Positions 37,865 through 45,919 of a stretch of DNA of 64,000 bases are shown here, piece by piece. The stretch covers positions 1 to 64,000 of the forward strand of contig NZ_FUXL01000009.1 of NCBI RefSeq assembly GCF_900167365.1, written 5' to 3'. The translations under genes and the position numbers were made by a program. Source of the stretch: Consotaella salsifontis (GTDB lineage: Bacteria; Pseudomonadota; Alphaproteobacteria; Rhizobiales; Rhizobiaceae). The notes under the pieces are model-generated. The model searched no databases and had not been told where the DNA came from. It worked only from the letters and a program-made list of their open reading frames with translations. Numbering within the stretch: the first letter of the stretch is position 1; each line of letters opens with the position of its first letter.

Positions 37865-38980
37865 ATGTCCAACCGGACGAGCGCTTATGTCTTTCCCTTC
37901 CGCCCCTTCCGCCATCTGGACCGTGCCCGGCCGACCGCGCGCTTTCGTGACGGCGGACCCATCATCATCGCGGACCTCGCCCCCCAGCTCGAGCGTCTCG
38001 CGCCGAAGCTCGGGAAGGATGCGGCCTCCTCATCCTGGGAGGACGGTCTCATCGATCTTTGCTGCGACCCGCGCAACGTGTTCGGCCTGCCGGAATGGAT
38101 CCGCGACCTCAAGGATCACTGGACGGCGATGGCCCGGCCCTTCGTCGCCGCCGGCAAGCCCATCGAGTTCACCATCCTCGGCTTCCCCTTCAAGGCGCCG
38201 GTTCCCCTGAAGACGCGGCGCAAGCTGCCCGACTTCGGAGAGCTGGTCATGCTGCGCCGGTTGCACGAATTCGCGCGCGCCGTCGAGCGCTTCCATGCCC
38301 CCGGCGCCCGCGTCCACATTTTCGCCGAGGGCGCCTTCGCCCGGGTCAACGGCATGCCGCAGAAGGATTCGGACGACTATTTCGACGCTCTTGTCGCGCT
38401 CTCCGAGGCAGCGGGATGCGGCAAGACACTGGTTCTCCACGAAACCTCGCGGATCGCCGACGAGACGCCCAGCTTCCTCGACGTGTGGAAGGAAACCACC
38501 GAGGAAATCCGCGCCCGGGCCGAGGCCGGAGACGAGAAGACCGTCACCGCGCTGCGCGAGGCCCGGCCGGTGACATTCCATCTCTGCGCGACGCCCGGCG
38601 TATCGGAGGAGGAATTGCGCCTGGCCTATCTCGGCGATCCGGCCGCCGCCGCTCTGCGCGCGGATCTGGAACGGCGCAGCGACGAGGGCGTGATCCAGTA
38701 TCGCGCCTTCCTTGAGGCTCGCGACAAGGTGCAGCTCCTGGAAAAATTCGCTCCCGGCGCGCTGGGGCTAACGGTTTCACCCCGGCCGGGCCGGATCGGC
38801 GTGCGTCCCCTGCCCGAGCCGGCGGACGTGCTGCCCTATCACGGCATGCCGGTGTGGAACGAGGACGAGCAGAGCCTGCGGATCGAATATCGGTGGGATC
38901 TCCTGACGTCGAACCGCGACTGGACCGGGCTGAAGCTGGAAGGCGACAGCGATCCCGAGCCGTTCCTGCTCCTCGATTGA
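37865..38980 (+). CDS. Dit1/PvcA-like (isocyanide synthase superfamily) protein 2
   Basis: 371 aa, paralogue of the product of 35846-36961 with nearly identical block positions: [14 protein letters not shown] at the N-terminus (protein 1: PYIFPFQSFQHLDR), [20 protein letters not shown] at 98-117, [12 protein letters not shown] at 122-133, [18 protein letters not shown] at 147-164, and the C-terminal [10 protein letters not shown] and LPYHGMPV. By eye about half the residues are shared. It arose by duplication, and the two may form a heteromer or act on successive steps. AGAAGG lies 11-12 nt upstream of the ATG. Last gene before a strong hairpin. Confidence 0.72.
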   Translation: MSNRTSAYVFPFRPFRHLDRARPTARFRDGGPIIIADLAPQLERLAPKLGKDAASSSWEDGLIDLCCDPRNVFGLPEWIRDLKDHWTAMARPFVAAGKPIEFTILGFPFKAPVPLKTRRKLPDFGELVMLRRLHEFARAVERFHAPGARVHIFAEGAFARVNGMPQKDSDDYFDALVALSEAAGCGKTLVLHETSRIADETPSFLDVWKETTEEIRARAEAGDEKTVTALREARPVTFHLCATPGVSEEELRLAYLGDPAAAALRADLERRSDEGVIQYRAFLEARDKVQLLEKFAPGALGLTVSPRPGRIGVRPLPEPADVLPYHGMPVWNEDEQSLRIEYRWDLLTSNRDWTGLKLEGDSDPEPFLLLD

Positions 38981-38989
38981 GGAGAGGCG

Positions 38990-39022
38990 AGGCCCGGCGG
39001 ATGGCGGGCTCCCGCCGGGCCT
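38990..39022 (+). terminator. Strong hairpin ending the Dit1-like operon
   Basis: Perfect 11-bp stem AGGCCCGGCGG (38990-39000)/CCGCCGGGCCT (39012-39022) with an 11-nt loop, 10 nt past the stop of the second Dit1-like gene. No T tract follows. Confidence 0.7.
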
Positions 39023-39039
39023 CGAGCGTCACCGCGCGG

Positions 39040-39189
39040 CGATAGAACAGCCATGCAGCCGACCATTGTCATCGCCTCGATCTGGTCGTGCGTTACGAAA
39101 ATCATAGTGACATCCAGCTCCTGGTGGAGCTTCGCCAATTCGAGGCGCATCAGGGTACGCAGCGCGGCATTGAGGTTTGAAAGAGGGTC
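39040..39189 (-). pseudogene. Remnant of a sugar ABC transporter ATPase (MalK/UgpC type)
   Basis: About 50 codons read [20 protein letters not shown] and on through [15 protein letters not shown] to MAVLS, the Walker B/D-loop to H-loop stretch of a carbohydrate ABC ATPase (normally DEPLSNLDA...THDQxEAMTL). The Walker B glutamate is lost, no Walker A or signature region lies upstream, and no C-terminal domain follows, so both ends are deleted. It lies on the same strand as, and downstream of, the aldolase at 39302-40348, and abuts the hairpin of the Dit1-like operon. Confidence 0.85.
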
Positions 39190-39301
39190 AACAACGGCCA
39201 TCGTCAGATCGTGCGGCGCCGAATGCGGATCCTCCTTCCCGCGTCCTCCGGCGCCGACGGCTTCGTTGTTTTCGCCCTCCTTCGAGGTTTCGGCCGGATC
39301 G

Positions 39302-40348
39302 TCAGGCGGCGCGCTGCTGGCTTGCGGCGCGCATCAGCGGCGCTTCCGTCACCTTGCGGTCGTCGGCGAGCTCGCGATGGCTGCGGATGCCCTTCTTCTG
39401 AAGAGCCCCGTGATAGGCCCGCACGGCCTCCTCGGGCGCGACCGCGCCGTTCACCACCTCGCGCATCAGCCGCACGACCTCCAGCGGATCTTCCGCGAGG
39501 TTGATCTTGCGGCCGAAAAGCGCCAGGCGGCCGCCGAAGCGCTCGGCCTGGGCGATCAACTCGAAGGTGTCGCGCGTCGTGCCGGCGCCGCCACCCAGCA
39601 CACCGACGACGAGGGAAGGATCGAAGCTGGCCAGCTCCTCCAGTGCCTCGGGACCGTTGAAGGGGATCTTGAGGAACTGCGGCCGGTGAGCCTTCAGGAC
39701 GCCGGCGAGGCAGCGCAGGATGCAGTCGTTCACGTATGCGCCGATCTGCTCCGGCTCCAGCCCGCACGGGACGTTGGGGTTGAAGACCTCGAGAAAGTAC
39801 TTGAAGCCGTTTGCCGCCGCGTCGGCCCGAAAGGCGGTGAAGGCTTCCAGCGCGGCCGCGTCGGCCTCCACGTCGTTGAGGAAGGTGATGGAGTAGAGCC
39901 CAAGGTCCGTGCCGGTGATCGGCGCGCCGGGCTCCGGCGTGTCGGTGCCGTACATCACCTGCGAGAGGTTGGCCGTTCGGAACGGTCGGGAGGGCCTTTT
40001 CGGATAGATGGCATGGCGGACGCCGCCCCAGCAATCCGTGGTGTCGTTGGCCCGGATGGCGGGCTTGACGGCACTGCCCGCGAAGGCGCCGCGCTCGTGA
40101 AGCAGCTCCAGGTTGGAGGCCGAGACGAGCATGATATCGACGATATCCTGCTCGATGATCGCCTGGATGTTGTCGAGGAATTCGGAGCGGGTGTTATAGC
40201 GCTGCCAGCTTCCATCGGCGTTGCGCCTCGGTGCCGACGCCGAGACGCCGGACCCCATGTCGCCGTCCTTGGCGTCGGCGATCATGAAGTCGGCGGGCGT
40301 GTAGCGCCCGGCGCGAATGTTCTCCAGCTTCTGTTCGAGACGCACCAA
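39302..40348 (-). CDS. TIM-barrel class I aldolase-like protein
   Basis: 348 aa. A barrel with a lysine in [14 protein letters not shown] as probable Schiff-base residue, followed by [19 protein letters not shown] and [18 protein letters not shown], which resemble the phosphate-binding end of DhnA/LsrF or LacD-like aldolases. [20 protein letters not shown] is distinctive but unassigned. Its exact substrate is not recognised. Upstream (40444-40460) are TCATAAC repeats that resemble the DeoR-region repeats at 47214-47260. Confidence 0.7.
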   Translation of the reverse strand: MVRLEQKLENIRAGRYTPADFMIADAKDGDMGSGVSASAPRRNADGSWQRYNTRSEFLDNIQAIIEQDIVDIMLVSASNLELLHERGAFAGSAVKPAIRANDTTDCWGGVRHAIYPKRPSRPFRTANLSQVMYGTDTPEPGAPITGTDLGLYSITFLNDVEADAAALEAFTAFRADAAANGFKYFLEVFNPNVPCGLEPEQIGAYVNDCILRCLAGVLKAHRPQFLKIPFNGPEALEELASFDPSLVVGVLGGGAGTTRDTFELIAQAERFGGRLALFGRKINLAEDPLEVVRLMREVVNGAVAPEEAVRAYHGALQKKGIRSHRELADDRKVTEAPLMRAASQQRAA

Positions 40349-40870
40349 GTTCCATCCTCCTGCCGATGACCGACGCTGCGTCCGATCGGGCAGGATCAGG
40401 TCATGCTGGTTTCCACCTCACAGCCGACTCGCTTCGCAATCGGTCATAACCGTTCATAACACACCATTTTCGTTCATTGCAATACTCCATTCGGCGTCAT
40501 GGAGCGTGTGCTCGGCAATATGAACGCTATGCTGGGTGGGAAGAAGGGAACTTTGACCGAGTTTGGAATGAGATGGTGGCGCACTTTCTTCCGCCCGGCC
40601 CTGCAACGTCAGGCGGGCAAAACGTGAGCATAGCGCGGCCCCGGCTTTGCGCCGCGTAGCGTACCCCACCGTGACGCGGTGGGTGGAAAGGGGTCGGGCA
40701 GCTTCTCGACTGAGCGGCTGGATAGCTGCCGTTCATCGCTTTTGATGGCACTGCAACGACAATTACGTCGAACGCCTCATCTGTGTTTTGCCAGTGGCGA
40801 GCGTCTGTCCTTCACGTTGTGATCGCTTCTTGCGCAGTCTGGTCGATTGAGTGCGGTCTCCAGACCGCCG
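40349..40870. other. Intergenic region between aldolase and NmrA-like gene
   Basis: 522 bp without a convincing gene. Near the aldolase start are TCATAAC (40444-40450) and TTCATAAC (40453-40460), read on the minus strand as TTATGA repeats and probably regulatory. A hairpin CCCACCG/CGGTGGG with 5-nt loop lies at 40665-40683. No transposase remnant is recognised. Confidence 0.5.
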
Positions 40871-41743
40871 TCACCCTCGCAACGCTTCGTTGAGAAGAGG
40901 CCGTCCCTGCGTCGCCAGCCAAGCGCGAAAGCTCGTGAGGTCTGGGTTGATGGCCCGCATCAGATCCAGGTCGATCGGCTGCGAGAGGGGGCCACGCTCC
41001 AGGCTTTCTGCCATGTGTGCCAGGTCGGGATTGGTCGACAGAACGGCGTCGGGCAGGCGCGCATAGCTAATGGGTCGCCCGCTCGCCTGCGAGAACGCGG
41101 CGGCGAGATCTAGACCCGTCAGGCGATCGCTGGCCAGCGGCACAACCTGCCCGGCGAAACGCTCCCTGTCGTAAAAGACCGCGGCAACAAACCGGCCGAT
41201 ATCTGCCAGGGAAACGACATGCATGGACCCCTGGGGTTCGACCAGTGATGTGTAGCGCCCTTTGTCAAGGCCCGTTCCCGGCCGTACGAGCATGTCCATG
41301 AAGATCGAGGGACGGAGGATCGTCGCCTCGGGCAAGATGCGGCGAACATGTGCCTCGATCCGCGGCTTGGCGTCGAACCGCGCAATGCCCGTAGGCACCG
41401 TTCCGGCGCTGGCACCGGACGAGTAGACGAAATGCGGAATGTCCTCGTCCGCCGCCAGTTCCGCGATGGCGATTCCATGACGGACTTCGTCTTCTGCTGA
41501 CAAAGTAGCCGGCAATGCGCTGAAGACGCCATGGACCTCATCCATCGCGGCACGCAAAGATGCCGTGTCATCGAACGTCCCCCGTGCGAGGCGAGCACCG
41601 GCTGCGGCAAGTTCGGCAGCGGCTGGCTTCGACGAGTCCCTCACGAACGCGCGGACACTCCATCCTCGGTTCAGCAGCACTCGCGCGACAGATCCACCCT
41701 GGCGCCCGGTTGCGCCCAATACGAGTATAGTCTTGTGTGCCAT
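40871..41743 (-). CDS. NmrA-family NAD(P)-binding protein
   Basis: 290 aa, atypical short-chain dehydrogenase. HKTILVLGATGRQGGSVARVLL is the NAD(P)-binding GxxGxxG motif at the N-terminus; YSSGASAGTVPTGIARFDAK and ATILRPSIFMDML follow the NmrA pattern. It may be an NAD(P)H sensor or quinone reductase-like enzyme; the normal SDR Tyr-Lys pair is not evident. ATG 41743 is set at MAHKTILVLGATG. It is divergent from an HxlR regulator, the same pairing seen at 19921-21516. Confidence 0.88.
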   Translation of the reverse strand: MAHKTILVLGATGRQGGSVARVLLNRGWSVRAFVRDSSKPAAAELAAAGARLARGTFDDTASLRAAMDEVHGVFSALPATLSAEDEVRHGIAIAELAADEDIPHFVYSSGASAGTVPTGIARFDAKPRIEAHVRRILPEATILRPSIFMDMLVRPGTGLDKGRYTSLVEPQGSMHVVSLADIGRFVAAVFYDRERFAGQVVPLASDRLTGLDLAAAFSQASGRPISYARLPDAVLSTNPDLAHMAESLERGPLSQPIDLDLMRAINPDLTSFRAWLATQGRPLLNEALRG

Positions 41744-41760
41744 GGCCAGAACCAATGTTG

Positions 41761-41812
41761 CGAAAGTCGGCATTGTATAGAAGCTAAAACCTGGGAGAAG
41801 ACGGCACTTTCG
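41761..41812. promoter_or_regulatory. Inverted repeat between NmrA-like and HxlR genes
   Basis: CGAAAGT (41761-41767) and ACTTTCG (41806-41812) form inverted arms 38 bp apart in the divergent promoter gap. Possible HxlR binding site. Confidence 0.4.
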
Positions 41813-41830
41813 TCAGCGCGAGGCACACGA

Positions 41831-42247
41831 ATGATACCTTCGGCAGATTATTCCGGTAATGGTGGAACCGAGGAGACGAACCTCGACGAGACCTTCCGCC
41901 CGATTCCGGCGAACGGCATATGCGAACGCCTCGGCGACAAGTGGACCGTACAGGTCTTGTGGCGCCTGTCGCGGGCTGGTGAGCGGCGTCTCCGCTTCTC
42001 GGCTCTGCAGAGGGAAACCGAGGGGATCACGCAGCGCATGCTGACGCTCACGCTCCGCAACCTGGAGCGAGACGGACTGGTGACGCGCCACTATTATCCA
42101 GAAGTTCCACCAAGGGTTGAATACGAGTTGACCGGGCTGGGCATCGGCATCCTCGATGCACTGCAAGGCGTGAGCCACTGGGTCCAGAGCAACATGCGAG
42201 TTATCGAGCGAAACCGCCACGCTTACGACAAGGCGCAGAAGCGCTAG
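41831..42247 (+). CDS. HxlR-family transcriptional regulator
   Basis: 138 aa. HxlR domain: ICERLGDKWTVQVLWRLSRA, LRFSALQRETEGITQRMLTL, RNLERDGLVTRHYYPEVPP and VEYELTGLGIGI. ATG 41831 has GAGG 8 nt upstream. It probably controls the divergent NmrA-like gene. A good terminator follows at 42265-42290. Confidence 0.9.
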   Translation: MIPSADYSGNGGTEETNLDETFRPIPANGICERLGDKWTVQVLWRLSRAGERRLRFSALQRETEGITQRMLTLTLRNLERDGLVTRHYYPEVPPRVEYELTGLGIGILDALQGVSHWVQSNMRVIERNRHAYDKAQKR

Positions 42248-42264
42248 TAATCGGCAGATTGGGA

Positions 42265-42290
42265 GTGGCAACAACTTGCCACGATTTTAT
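42265..42290 (+). terminator. Rho-independent terminator after HxlR gene
   Basis: Stem GTGGCAA/TTGCCAC (42265-42271 and 42276-42282) with a 4-nt loop followed by GATTTTAT, 18 nt past the stop codon. Confidence 0.8.
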
Positions 42291-42438
42291 ACCGTTCGAT
42301 GACGGCTTTCGGGGCAACCCTTTATCTTAGAGAACGACTTGAAAGGGTCGAAAGCAGCCGACCGTGATGCGTCAGTCAATGTAGCGCACTCCCACGATGG
42401 AATGCAGACCTGGGACGTGGGGGAACGGTCGGCCGTCC

Positions 42439-43251
42439 TCAGCCTTCGGCGGGAAGCGGCACCACCGTGACGTTGACGTCGAGGGAACGCAGCAATGAGA
42501 GGTGCTCCGGCGAGATGTCCTCGTCGGTGATGATCTCGTCGATATCCGACACCTCCCCGAAGGTGCAGAAGGCGGGCGCCTGGAATTTCGAGCTGTCGGC
42601 CAGGAGAATGGCGCGTCGGGCCGCCTTGATCATCGAGCGCTTGACGGAGGCCACTTCCAGAGAGGCGTCGGTGAGAAGGCGACCACTGACGGCGTAGGTG
42701 CCGACGATGCACAGATCCGGATGGATGTTCTGCATGAAGGCCTCGCCCGGCTCGCCGAAGATCAGGCTGGAGCGCGGCCGCACGGTGCCACCCGGCACGA
42801 TGACCTTCCAGTTGGGTGCCTCGGAGGCCATCTTGGCGATGTCGAGATTGTTGGTGACGGCAGTGAGGGCGAGGTCGCGCGCAAGGGCGGCGCGCACCGC
42901 CTCCATCACCGTCGAGCTGCTGTCGAAGATGACGCTTTCGCCGGCCTTGATCTTCTGGGCCGCGGCGGCGCCGATCGCCTGCTTCTGGCGATGCTGAAAG
43001 GCGGCATTGAAGGTCGGCTCGCGCTCGAAGGTCGCGCGCAACGGCGGCACCAGAAGGGCGCCGCCATGGGTCCGCTCGAGATAGCCTTCCTCGGTCAGCT
43101 GCTCGAGATCGCGCCGTATCGTCGAAATGGAAGCGCCGGTCTCCTCGGCGAGTGCCTGGATGGATGCGGCGCCCTCGACCCGGATGCGCTCCAGGATCAG
43201 GGCGCGGCGCTTTGCCGGAATGAGCTCAACCCGCTTCGAAGACGCTTCCAT
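42439..43251 (-). CDS. DeoR-family transcriptional regulator
   Basis: 270 aa. The N-terminal HTH (RRALILERIRVEGAASIQAL and GASISTIRRDLEQLTEEG) is followed by the DeoR sugar-phosphate sensor fold (IKAGESVIFDSSSTVMEAVR, LTAVTNNLDIAKM, DLCIVGTYAVSG and a C-terminal RRAILLADSSKF). It should respond to a phosphorylated sugar from the polyol operon. ATG 43251 has GAGG 6 nt upstream. It is the last gene of the run kinase / binding protein / SDR / deoR; the TTATGAC repeats at 47214-47260 are the likely operator. Confidence 0.9.
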   Translation of the reverse strand: MEASSKRVELIPAKRRALILERIRVEGAASIQALAEETGASISTIRRDLEQLTEEGYLERTHGGALLVPPLRATFEREPTFNAAFQHRQKQAIGAAAAQKIKAGESVIFDSSSTVMEAVRAALARDLALTAVTNNLDIAKMASEAPNWKVIVPGGTVRPRSSLIFGEPGEAFMQNIHPDLCIVGTYAVSGRLLTDASLEVASVKRSMIKAARRAILLADSSKFQAPAFCTFGEVSDIDEIITDEDISPEHLSLLRSLDVNVTVVPLPAEG

Positions 43252-43518
43252 GCCATTCCTCGTTCCCGCGAGACACGTCACCCGGGAGCAAGAGTGAGGC
43301 CGTTCGGCATCCGATCGGGCCGGACGGGACCGGGAGGGAGGCCGCTCGACACGCCGCGATGGTCGATCCGCGGCCGCCCGGCGCTCCCCGCGCCTTCGCC
43401 ACATGAGGTCATCTTATGCCATAGGCCGTCACCCGCCGCCACCTGCGTTCGCCGTCGATCGGCTGCGGATCATCGCCGCCGGTCGATGGTGCGGAACCAC
43501 CGGCGTGATGGCGGGCGG

Positions 43519-44292
43519 CTACCAGATCGTGTAGCCGCAATCGACCACCACCAGCGATCCCGTCATGGCACTCGAGGCGTCGGATGCCAGGAAGAGCACG
43601 GAGGACGCGATCTCGTCGGGCCGGGCGACCCGATTCATCGGCGTCATTTCCATCCAGATCGGATACAGCGAGGGGTCGCCGAAGCTGCGGTTCGACATGA
43701 CGGTGTCGACATAGGTCGGCGCGACGCAGTTGATCCGAACGCCCCGATGGGCCCATTCCCCCGCGAGCGAGCGCGTCATGTGATGAACACCCGCCTTGGC
43801 CGCGTTGTAGTGGACCTGGCGTTGCGGCTTGTTGGAGATCAGGCCCGACATGGAGCCGAGGGTGACGATCGCGCCATGCCCGCGCTCAAGCATCGCCCGA
43901 CCGAACTCGCGGCAGCACCAATAGGCGCCGTTGAGGTCGATATCGATGACCTTGAGCCAGACGTCGTCCGCCATCTCCTCGCCCGGCGTGTCGGGCCAGG
44001 CGATGCCGGCGTTGGCGATCAGGATGTCGATGGCGCCATGGCGCTCATTGGCTTGCCGCGCCGCCTCAGCAACGTCCTTGGAGCTCGTGACGTCGAGAAC
44101 GACAGCATCGACCTCGTGGCCGAGCTCGGCAAGCTCCCGCCGGCCCTCTTCCAGCACCGCCGGGTCCCGGTCGGAAATGACAACCGCCGCGCCCGCCTCC
44201 AGCAGGGCTCGGGCGGAGCAAAGTCCGATGCCGCGCCCTCCCCCAGTGATGAAGGCGGTCCTTCCTTTGAGATTGAATTTCTCCAGATACAT
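43519..44292 (-). CDS. SDR-family polyol/sugar dehydrogenase
   Basis: 257 aa classical short-chain dehydrogenase. TAFITGGGRGIGLCSARALLEAG (NAD-binding TGxxxGIG), LIANAGIAWPD (NAG), TLGSMSGLISNKPQRQVHYNAAKAG (catalytic Ser, Tyr-x-x-x-Lys) and INCVAPTYVDT. Context beside a polyol-type ABC binding protein suggests oxidation of an alditol such as arabitol, sorbitol or xylitol. Start at ATG 44292 with GAGG 8 nt upstream. Confidence 0.92.
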   Translation of the reverse strand: MYLEKFNLKGRTAFITGGGRGIGLCSARALLEAGAAVVISDRDPAVLEEGRRELAELGHEVDAVVLDVTSSKDVAEAARQANERHGAIDILIANAGIAWPDTPGEEMADDVWLKVIDIDLNGAYWCCREFGRAMLERGHGAIVTLGSMSGLISNKPQRQVHYNAAKAGVHHMTRSLAGEWAHRGVRINCVAPTYVDTVMSNRSFGDPSLYPIWMEMTPMNRVARPDEIASSVLFLASDASSAMTGSLVVVDCGYTIW

Positions 44293-44494
44293 GACGAGGC
44301 CTCGCACGCGATAAGAGGGTTCGGCGAACCGCCTCGGCTCGCCTCACCCGCGACCGACAGGCTTCCATGGGCCTGCCTTCCATCCTTCGGGCGCGCCGAA
44401 CGCGGCGGCGCCGGTCCCCTCGATCGCGGCGGGCGGGGCACCGGCGCAAGGGGCACAGTGGCTCGCAAGGTCCCGCCGCGACGGCCGAGCGCAC

Positions 44495-44514
44495 CGCCCC
44501 GCCAAAGCGGGGCG
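44495..44514 (-). terminator. Hairpin after the polyol binding-protein gene
   Basis: Perfect 8-bp stem CGCCCCGC/GCGGGGCG with 4-nt loop, 10 nt past the stop codon at 44525. No T tract. Such hairpins after binding-protein genes often protect the upstream message and lower expression of the next gene. Confidence 0.6.
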
Positions 44515-44524
44515 ATGCCTCAGG

Positions 44525-45838
44525 CTAATTGACGTAGCCGGCCTGCTGCATGGCGCGCTCGGTCGCGGCCTGCGCGTCCTTGAGCGCCTGATCGATCGAG
44601 GTCGAGCCGGCGACGGCGGCGGCGAAGTACTGTCCGACCATGGTCCCGATCGCCTGGAACTCAGGGATTCCGACGAAGGAAATGCCTCGATAGGGCACCT
44701 TCTCCTGCGTCGCGTCCATCATGTTCGCCGTGCTGATGGCATCCATGGTGAGCTTCGCGAAGGACGCCGCCTTCTGGTACTCCGGGTTGTCATAGGTCGA
44801 CTTGCGCGTTCCCGGCGGCACACTGGCCCAGCCGGTCTCCTCGGCGACCATCTTGATGTAGTCCTTGGACGTCGCCCAGTAGATGAACGACTTGGCGAGG
44901 TCTGGATGCTGGGACGAAACGGGGACCGCCAACGCCCATGCCCAGAGGCTGTGGCTTCCCTTCTCGAACTTGCCGATCGGCTCAGGGGCATAGCCGACCT
45001 TGCCGACGACCGTGCTTTCCTTCGGGTTCTCCAGGAAGCCCGCCGACACGGTGGCATCCATCCACATGGCGCACTTGCCGCTGGCGAAGAGAGACAGGTT
45101 TTCGTTGTAGCCGTTGGAGGAGGCGCCCGGAGGGCCATAATCCCGCAGGAGGCCGACATACATCTCCAGCGCCTCCTTCCATTGAGGCGTGTCGAGCTGC
45201 GCATGCCAATCCATATCGAACCAGCGGGCGCCATAGCTGTTGGCCACGGTCGTCATCTGGCCGATGTTCTCGCCCCAACCCGGCTTGCCGCGCAGGCAGA
45301 TGCCGTAGACGCCATGCTCGGGATCGTTCAGCTTGGCCGCGAGCTCCTTCACCTCGTCCCATGTCGGCTGGTCGGGCATGGCGACGCCCGCCTTCTCGAA
45401 CAGGTCCTTGCGGTAGAGCGTCATCTGGCTCTCTACGTAGAACGGGACGGCGTAGAGCTTTCCTTCATAGGAAAGACCGTCGCGCACGGCCTGGAGCACG
45501 TCGTCCATGTCGTAGGATTCAGGAGGATTGTCGAAGGGGACGAGCCACCCCTGCTTTCCCCACATCGGCGCCTCGAAGAGCCCGATGGTGAGAATGTCGT
45601 ACTGACCGCCCTTGGTGGCGATATCCGTGGTCAAGCGTTGCCTGAGAACATTCTCCTCCAGAATGACCCAGTTCAGCTTGATGTCTGGATGCTCCTTTTC
45701 GAACGCCTTGGAGAGACGCTGCATGACGATCATGTCGCTGTTGTTCACGGTGGCGATCGTCAAGGTCGTCTCGGCCATGGCCGACGTCGACAGCAGGATG
45801 GCGCCTGAGGCGGCAACCAGATTCACCCATCGTTTCAT
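44525..45838 (-). CDS. Polyol (sorbitol/mannitol-type) ABC transporter substrate-binding protein
   Basis: 437 aa with signal peptide MKRWVNLVAASGAILLSTSA cut near AMA-ET. SBP_bac_1 family; the MQRLSKAFEKEHPDIKLNWV opening, RLTTDIATKGGQYDILTIG, YAVPFYVESQMTLYRKDLFE and NGYNENLSLFASGKCAMWMD are close to SmoE/MtlE polyol-binding proteins. No permease genes and no intact ATPase gene are in the window, so it is either served by proteins encoded elsewhere or is orphaned. ATG 45838. Confidence 0.9.
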   Translation of the reverse strand: MKRWVNLVAASGAILLSTSAMAETTLTIATVNNSDMIVMQRLSKAFEKEHPDIKLNWVILEENVLRQRLTTDIATKGGQYDILTIGLFEAPMWGKQGWLVPFDNPPESYDMDDVLQAVRDGLSYEGKLYAVPFYVESQMTLYRKDLFEKAGVAMPDQPTWDEVKELAAKLNDPEHGVYGICLRGKPGWGENIGQMTTVANSYGARWFDMDWHAQLDTPQWKEALEMYVGLLRDYGPPGASSNGYNENLSLFASGKCAMWMDATVSAGFLENPKESTVVGKVGYAPEPIGKFEKGSHSLWAWALAVPVSSQHPDLAKSFIYWATSKDYIKMVAEETGWASVPPGTRKSTYDNPEYQKAASFAKLTMDAISTANMMDATQEKVPYRGISFVGIPEFQAIGTMVGQYFAAAVAGSTSIDQALKDAQAATERAMQQAGYVN

Positions 45839-45919
45839 CACTTGTCTCTCCTCCTCATTGTTTTTCTGAAAGTCATCGTCGGGGCGGATCGCCAAGGCCT
45901 CAGCCAAGGCGGCCCCGCT

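Noticed and set aside
40349-40870. Insertion-sequence remnant next to the aldolase
   Set aside because: The GC-rich palindromic segment looked suggestive, but no terminal inverted repeats, target duplication or transposase similarity could be found.
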